Shown one piece after another: positions 59,063 through 64,000 of a DNA stretch of 64,000 nt. The DNA comes from Duganella fentianensis (GTDB taxonomy: Bacteria; Pseudomonadota; Gammaproteobacteria; Burkholderiales; Burkholderiaceae_D): NCBI RefSeq assembly GCF_009857835.1, contig NZ_WWCL01000003.1, forward strand, positions 806,001 through 870,000. The letters are read 5' to 3'. The notes under the pieces are model-generated. The model ran no database searches. It was not told the DNA's origin and saw only the letters and a list, made by a program, of their open reading frames with translations. A program made the translations under genes and the position numbers. How positions within the stretch are numbered: position 1 is the stretch's first letter; every line of letters starts with the position of its first letter.

Positions 59063-60217
59063 TCAGACGCTGGCCGCGTCGTGCTGGGCGATCCAGCGCT
59101 GCAGCTCGCGGCCGAACACGCGCGTGCGCGCCGTATCGACCTGACGCTTTTTATAGGCATCGTGGCTGGCCGGCCCCGTCAGGCTGCGCTGGTAGCTATC
59201 GGCATCCATGAGCTGGATTTCGTATTCGAAGAAGAAGCCCACGTCATAGTCCTGCTCAGGCGCGGCATCGAGCTGCTGCACGTGGATCATCTTGCGCACG
59301 GTGACTTGCACGCTGTTGTAGCCAGTGCCGGAATGGGGATTGTCGCAGCGGGTGAGTGGCTGCGCCTGCTCGGCCAGTTCGGCGTCCATCTGGCGCAGCA
59401 GTTCGCTGGGATAGCCCTCGCTGGCCGCAATGCGGCTGCGGTATTTATTGAAGATGATTTTGGCAGCATCGAGATCGAGCAGAGTGTTGCGCGTGCGGCC
59501 AGCATCGACATTGGTCACGGACAGCAGGTGTGAACGCTGCAGTGCGCGCAGCGCCAGCAGGCATTCGAAGCGGGTGGCGAACACCAGGCGTACGCCCAGA
59601 TGGTCGAAGATATCGGCCGCCAGATAGGCCGCCTTCTGCAACAGCTTGAGCAGTATGCTGTTGCGGCCCTTGTTGTTCTTGCGGTCGTAATGCAGCAGCG
59701 GCAGGCAGATTTCGCCATCGGTCAGGAAGTAATGCTCGCCATCGCTGCGGATGACTTCATCGAGCGAACCGAATACCTGGCTGCGGATGGCGTGGAAGTG
59801 GCGCAGCTTGAGATTGTTATCGATGTAAAAAATCCCGTGCATCACCTTCAGCACGGCGCAGGCCCACATGCGGCGCAGGTCAACCTGCTGGCCGCGCAGA
59901 GAGGCATACACCAGCAGCTGTAGCGGGTCCTCGGGCGTACGCACTTCGGCTGGTATCAGCGCGGCCTGCTGTGGCGTGAGGAAGTTCTGGCAGATGAATT
60001 CCACGGCTTCGGCGTGGGCCTGCAGGATGAGGCGCGGCGCCGCCGGCTGGTCCAGATCGAAACCATATTCGCGCACGAACTGGCGCGCATCGTGGAGATT
60101 GCGCAACGCCAGCGCACCGAGATCGATGGCGGAAACCCCGTTGGCGATGGCGTTCAGATAGCTCCAGTTGAGTGAGAACTTGCCCTTGCTTTGAAGAGTG
60201 GGGATCAGGGTCGGCAT
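59063..60217 (-). CDS. Uncharacterised protein with RelA/SpoT-synthetase-like motifs (TIGR04552/TIGR04562-like)
   Basis: A 384-residue soluble protein. Its N-terminal half (LALRNLHDARQFVREYGFDL) resembles the uncharacterised TIGR04552-type proteins. The second half has the motif order of (p)ppGpp synthetases: GRNS (184-187), spaced lysines K191 and K195, IFDHLGVRLVF (203-213; Asp205 at the Mg-binding position), GYNSVQ (299-304; compare GYQSIH) and EYEIQLMD (331-338; compare EIQIRT). So it may be a nucleotide pyrophosphokinase or a degenerate relative. No hydrolase, TGS or ACT domain is present. No SD is evident at 60217. It converges on the M1 terminator. Family recall is from memory. Confidence 0.6.
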   Translation of the reverse strand: MPTLIPTLQSKGKFSLNWSYLNAIANGVSAIDLGALALRNLHDARQFVREYGFDLDQPAAPRLILQAHAEAVEFICQNFLTPQQAALIPAEVRTPEDPLQLLVYASLRGQQVDLRRMWACAVLKVMHGIFYIDNNLKLRHFHAIRSQVFGSLDEVIRSDGEHYFLTDGEICLPLLHYDRKNNKGRNSILLKLLQKAAYLAADIFDHLGVRLVFATRFECLLALRALQRSHLLSVTNVDAGRTRNTLLDLDAAKIIFNKYRSRIAASEGYPSELLRQMDAELAEQAQPLTRCDNPHSGTGYNSVQVTVRKMIHVQQLDAAPEQDYDVGFFFEYEIQLMDADSYQRSLTGPASHDAYKKRQVDTARTRVFGRELQRWIAQHDAASV

Positions 60218-60394
60218 AGCGGCGATGGCGTGCGGCGGTAAACCAGTATCGCAGCCCCCACAGGCAGCGTCAATGCTGCACCGCGGTAGTGCAAAACCAC
60301 GGCAGGGCTTGCGCTGGTTGCTGCGCTATGGATTTCGTGTCAGTATTGCCGCGCGGGTAAACACGCATTTAAAACGCATAATACGGAGACCGAC

Positions 60395-62053
60395 TTGAAA
60401 AACACCATGTTCATCTGCTCACTGCTAGCTGCTGCCACTGCGCATGCCGGCAATGGGCCGGAGTTCGATGCCAAGCACTTGTCGCAGGACGTGAAGGTGC
60501 TGGCGTCGGATGAATTCGAAGGACGCGGGCCGAACACGGCCGGCGAAAACAAGACTGTGGCTTTTCTGATCGAGCAGTTCAAGGCGGCAGGTCTGCAGCC
60601 GGCCGGCGATCTGCTCAAGGGCCAGAAAAATGTGCGCAGCTGGACGCAGGATGTGCCGCTGGGCCGTTTCGAAATCAAAGGCCCCGTCAAGCTGCAGCTG
60701 CATGATGCCAAAGGCAATCAGGAGCTGAAACAGGGCGAAGACATGGCTGTGCGCGCGGCCATGAACGGCAGTAAAAAAGTCGATTTCCGCAATGCGCCGC
60801 TGGTGTTCGTCGGCTATGGCGTGAATGCGCCCGAGCGCAAATGGGATGACTTCAAAGGCTTCGATCTGCGCGGCAAACTGGCCGTGGTGCTGATCAATGA
60901 TCCCGACTTTGAAACTGGCGTGGGCGACTTCGGCGGCAAGGCCATGACCTACTACGGCCGCTGGACTTACAAGTATGAAGAGATGGCACGGCGCGGCGCG
61001 CTGGGCACCATCATCGTGCATGAAACGGCACCGGCATCGTATGGCTGGGCCACGGTGAAAAACTCGAACACCAACGTGATGTACGACATCGTGCGCAAGC
61101 AGCCGGCCATGGCGCATGCATCGATGGAAGCGTGGATACAGCGTGATCTGGCAGTCGATCTGTTCAAGCGCGGCGGGCAGGATTTCGAAGCGCTCAAAAA
61201 ACTGGCACAGACGCGCAACTTCAAACCTGTGCAACTGCAGGGCGTGACGCTGACGGCCAGCTATGCCGTCGATGCCCAGACCATCGTTTCGAAAAATGTG
61301 GCCGGCCGCGTGGTGGGCAGCACCCATCCCGAGCAGACTGTGATGTATAGCGCGCACTGGGATCATCTTGGTGTCGGTCTGCCGGACGCCAAAGGCGACA
61401 AGATCTACAACGGCGCAGTGGACAATGCCACCGGCATCGCCGCGCTGCTGGAACTGGCGCGTGCCTATGGCAAGGCGCCGGCACCACAGCGTAGCGTGCT
61501 GTTCCTCGCTGTGACGGCGGAAGAAAAAGGCTTGCTCGGTTCCGAGTACTACGCGGCCTATCCGCTGTATCCGCTGGCGGAAACGGTGGGAGCCATCAAT
61601 ATGGATGCCCTGAGCCCGTATGGTCCGGCACGCAACTTCACCATCTCCGGCAGCGCCAAGCTCGATCTGCTCGACCAGCTGATCGCCAAAGCCAAGCAGT
61701 ACGACATGGTGTATGCACCTGATCCGAAACCGGAAGCGGGCCACTTCTTCCGCTCCGACCACTTCCCGCTGGCCAAGCGCGGCGTGCCGGCGATTTCCTT
61801 CGGCTCCGGCGACGACTGGATCGAGGGCGGTCTGGCCGCTGGCCACAAGTCGGAAGAGGACTATGTGGTGAACAACTACCACCAGCCTTCGGACGAGTGG
61901 AAAGCCGAGTGGCCGTTCACCGGCATGGCGCGCGATCTGGGCCTGCTGTATGGTCTGGGCCGCGATCTGGCCGAATCGAAGGACTGGCCGAACTGGGCGC
62001 AGGATGCCGAGTTCCGCATCATCCGCGATGCCAGTGCCAGCAAGCGCCGCTAG
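60395..62053 (+). CDS. Exported M28 family peptidase with PA-like insert
   Basis: A 552-residue exported aminopeptidase with TTG start at 60395 (GGAG six bases upstream) and signal peptide ending in AHA. Zinc site residues: His321 (SAHWDHLG), Asp343 (GAVDNATG), Glu376/377 (TAEEKGLLGS), the Asp of NMDAL, and a late His in NNYHQPSD. A protease-associated-like region (about 130-230) precedes the catalytic domain. It is similar in architecture to other proteobacterial M28 peptidases that act on peptides outside the inner membrane. A bidirectional terminator separates it from the convergent S9-like gene. Confidence 0.92.
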   Translation: MKNTMFICSLLAAATAHAGNGPEFDAKHLSQDVKVLASDEFEGRGPNTAGENKTVAFLIEQFKAAGLQPAGDLLKGQKNVRSWTQDVPLGRFEIKGPVKLQLHDAKGNQELKQGEDMAVRAAMNGSKKVDFRNAPLVFVGYGVNAPERKWDDFKGFDLRGKLAVVLINDPDFETGVGDFGGKAMTYYGRWTYKYEEMARRGALGTIIVHETAPASYGWATVKNSNTNVMYDIVRKQPAMAHASMEAWIQRDLAVDLFKRGGQDFEALKKLAQTRNFKPVQLQGVTLTASYAVDAQTIVSKNVAGRVVGSTHPEQTVMYSAHWDHLGVGLPDAKGDKIYNGAVDNATGIAALLELARAYGKAPAPQRSVLFLAVTAEEKGLLGSEYYAAYPLYPLAETVGAINMDALSPYGPARNFTISGSAKLDLLDQLIAKAKQYDMVYAPDPKPEAGHFFRSDHFPLAKRGVPAISFGSGDDWIEGGLAAGHKSEEDYVVNNYHQPSDEWKAEWPFTGMARDLGLLYGLGRDLAESKDWPNWAQDAEFRIIRDASASKRR

Positions 62054-62072
62054 ACTGGGCCTGCCCTAAACC

Positions 62073-62104
62073 AAAAGACCACCAGAAACTGGTGGTCTTT
62101 TTTT
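62073..62104. terminator. Bidirectional intrinsic terminator
   Basis: A 13-bp stem AAAAGACCACCAG / CTGGTGGTCTTTT with a three-base loop and T-runs on both strands, between convergent genes. Confidence 0.95.
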
Positions 62105-62117
62105 CGGCCCGTAGCAG

Positions 62118-63983
62118 CTAGTTTGCAGGCTGGCCGATGTGGGCGGCAAGGAAGGCTTCGATCCGGCGCCACAGGTCTATGCGTGGCCGCTGGGTTTTCC
62201 AGTCTTCTACCGTGGTGGTGTAATCGAGCCACTGCACGGGCGCCTGCTGCGCCTGCAGCGCTTCGTACAGCTTGCGGCCCTGCTGGTAGTCGAGGCGTTC
62301 GCTATCCTTGTCGTAGGCCAGCAGCACGGGTTGTTTCACCTGCTGCAGTTGCTGCAAGCTGGCGCTGTCGGGATCGTTGCGGGGCGCGATCAGAGCCGAC
62401 CAGCTGATGCCGCATTTGAACACTTGCGGCTGTTGCAGCAGGCTTTTCAGCGCAGCATGGCCACCGCTGCCGCCACCGGCGATGCAGACTCTGGCCGGAT
62501 CGGTATAACCCTGTTTGGCGGCCCATTGCACGGCATCGGCCAGATCGGTGATGGCGTCGGGCGTCTGGCCTGCGGCCGGGCTCTGCGCATGCTGCGCGCC
62601 GAAGCCGCTACTGCCGCGCGGGCTGACTTGCAGCACAGCGTAACCGCGCGAGGCCAGGAACTGCACTTCGGCATTCCATTCCCATAAGCCATTGCGCTCG
62701 GACATATTGCGGTTGTTCAGCAGCACGGTGGCAAACGGCTGCTTACCTGCGTGCTTGGGCAGGGTCACGAACACGGGAATCATGCGGCCATCGCGCGCAG
62801 CAAAGCGCTCCATATTCATGCTGGACATGCGTTGCGCTGGCAGCTCGGGCATGGCACTGCCCAGCAGCTGCACGGCGCGGGTCTGGCTGTTGTAGAGCAG
62901 ATAGGCGTGGCTCTGGATGTCCGAATGGGTGTTGATCAGGACGTATGGGGTCGTGCTCTGGCGTCCGCGTGAAATCAGGTTGACCAGACCGGGAAACTGT
63001 TCATCGATCTGCTGCTGCATAGCCTTCATGGCGGGATCGAACCAGACTGTAGTAACGGCATCCGTGTTGAAGCGGTAGCCCAGCATATTGCGTGCACCGA
63101 CGATGAAGTGGCCATCTGTATCGAAGCCGGGCGCGATGATCATGGCGGGCTGTTGCAATGTTCTGTGCTGCATGTCGTAACGATAGACGGCGGCTTCGTC
63201 GCGCTGGTTGCGGGCACGCACATACAGTTGACCTTCTGCATACAGCAGCGGCTTGTAGCCATCGTTGTTGTTGAAGTCGCGGGTATCGAATTCCTTCCAG
63301 CTATCCTCTTCGCGTAAATAGCTGCGCATCTGCTCGTTGCGCCGTGCCACCACCACGCGTGGCTGTCCGTCGGCATCGAGCAGCGTGTGATAGGTTTCGC
63401 TGGGCGCGCGGATAGTGCTGATGCGCCCAGTGCGGGTACTCAGGCGCACCAATTCCGAATGGTCCAGATACTGCGAGATCACATACATCTCGTCCTTGGG
63501 CCAGTTGGGAAAGCCGTTGAAGCTGGTCGGGCCGAAAAAATCGTATTTGATCTGGTAGCCATCGGCAAAACTACGCGGCCTGTCGATGGTCGGGCGCAGC
63601 ATGATACGGTTGCTGCCGTCGCGGTCTATGGCGTACAAGCCGGTCTGGCCGACTTCGCCGCCATGGTCGATATTGACCGTGGTAAAGCCTATACGCTCGT
63701 CGCTGAGCCAGAAGAACTGCTCGATGTCGGCATTGTTGAAGTTGGCCACGGCGCGCGACTTCTGGCTTTCCGTATCCAGCACCACCAGCATCATGCGGCC
63801 ATGAGGGGATAGCCGGCGGATCGCGATAGAACGGCCATCGGGGGAAATGGCGGCGCCGCTGGTTTCGGGGCGCTGGAAAAACTGCTCGACGGGTATCTGG
63901 CTGGTGGCCTCGCTGACAGCTTGCCCTTGAGCGTTGCAGGTGGCGAGGACCAAGACGGACAGACTAGCAGCAAGCAAGCGCAT
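62118..63983 (-). CDS. S9-like exported protein with degenerate catalytic triad
   Basis: A 621-residue exported protein: signal peptide and a possible lipobox-like LATC near the start, an N-terminal propeller-like region, and a C-terminal alpha/beta-hydrolase domain. The nucleophile elbow is IAGGGSGGHAAL, so a serine remains but the usual tyrosine/glycine context is changed. At the acid position LAYDKDSERLD replaces the common HGxxDxxVP, and no histidine appears at the expected C-terminal place (LDYTTTVEDWKTQR). It is therefore probably inactive or altered in mechanism. Complete within the window; ATG at 63983 with a weak ribosome site. Confidence 0.78.
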   Translation of the reverse strand: MRLLAASLSVLVLATCNAQGQAVSEATSQIPVEQFFQRPETSGAAISPDGRSIAIRRLSPHGRMMLVVLDTESQKSRAVANFNNADIEQFFWLSDERIGFTTVNIDHGGEVGQTGLYAIDRDGSNRIMLRPTIDRPRSFADGYQIKYDFFGPTSFNGFPNWPKDEMYVISQYLDHSELVRLSTRTGRISTIRAPSETYHTLLDADGQPRVVVARRNEQMRSYLREEDSWKEFDTRDFNNNDGYKPLLYAEGQLYVRARNQRDEAAVYRYDMQHRTLQQPAMIIAPGFDTDGHFIVGARNMLGYRFNTDAVTTVWFDPAMKAMQQQIDEQFPGLVNLISRGRQSTTPYVLINTHSDIQSHAYLLYNSQTRAVQLLGSAMPELPAQRMSSMNMERFAARDGRMIPVFVTLPKHAGKQPFATVLLNNRNMSERNGLWEWNAEVQFLASRGYAVLQVSPRGSSGFGAQHAQSPAAGQTPDAITDLADAVQWAAKQGYTDPARVCIAGGGSGGHAALKSLLQQPQVFKCGISWSALIAPRNDPDSASLQQLQQVKQPVLLAYDKDSERLDYQQGRKLYEALQAQQAPVQWLDYTTTVEDWKTQRPRIDLWRRIEAFLAAHIGQPAN

Positions 63984-64000
63984 GATGATTTTTAGATAAC

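Noticed and set aside
1..64000. CRISPR arrays, rRNA genes and prophage structural modules
   Set aside because: No spaced direct-repeat series, rRNA sequence or phage structural genes were seen.

Overview
The window is high-GC DNA packed with genes for TonB-dependent receptors (TBDRs), secreted peptidases and glycan enzymes. Together with the Burkholderiales-like gene styles (DUF2058, TTG/GTG starts, Trp-halogenase/SapC/cupin sets beside TBDRs), this suggests a beta-proteobacterial polymer scavenger of the Massilia/Duganella kind (Oxalobacteraceae). That placement is an inference from gene content; no marker gene settles it.

Layout. 1-7.5 kb: the 3' end of a TBDR gene, alpha/beta hydrolases, a MazG-like pyrophosphohydrolase, two GIN-domain (DUF2807) envelope proteins, a PAS-GGDEF-EAL protein and a PsiF-repeat protein. 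7.5-18.5 kb: a glycan locus with two flavin-dependent tryptophan-halogenase homologues, a cupin_8/JmjC-like protein, SapC and a large TBDR, all on the minus strand. Next to these lie a GH16 beta-glucanase, a NodB-like deacetylase and a LacI-type repressor. Three near-identical 14-bp palindromes sit just downstream of, or overlapping, the promoters of the TBDR, GH16 and deacetylase genes, which defines a small regulon. 18.7-29.6 kb: another TBDR, DUF2058, a GT2/GtrA/GT-C glycosylation operon, a GlcG-like protein, a small beta-barrel and an M16 protease.

29.6-41.3 kb is the most interesting part. A minus-strand operon (TBDR, YfcC-type transporter, N-succinylamino-acid racemase/OSBS homologue) diverges from a tightly coupled plus-strand operon: secreted cyanophycinase, secreted M20D amidohydrolase, CphZ/AotO-like dipeptide hydrolase, ArgR-type AraC regulator and arginine N-succinyltransferase AstA. 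The divergent promoter region holds two facing copies of the Pseudomonas ArgR half-site pattern TGTCGC-N8-AA. I read this as a system for scavenging extracellular cyanophycin and catabolising its arginine.

41.3-46.9 kb is visibly AT-richer accessory DNA. It holds a BPSL0067-type amidase effector with an overlapping immunity-like gene, and a 3.9-kb island bounded by 47-bp direct repeats of the tRNA-Phe 3' end. Inside the island are a collapsed IS21 element and a two-gene operon encoding a glycine-zipper/zinc-ribbon membrane protein and a helical partner.

47-64 kb returns to core-like DNA: a string of exported hydrolases (M20, GH13, three S9-family proteins, M1, M28), a hemerythrin-like protein, a solute-binding protein and an uncharacterised protein carrying RelA/SpoT-synthetase-like motifs. 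Several clear intrinsic terminators separate the units. Most long ORFs antisense to these genes are GC-driven shadows and were left out.
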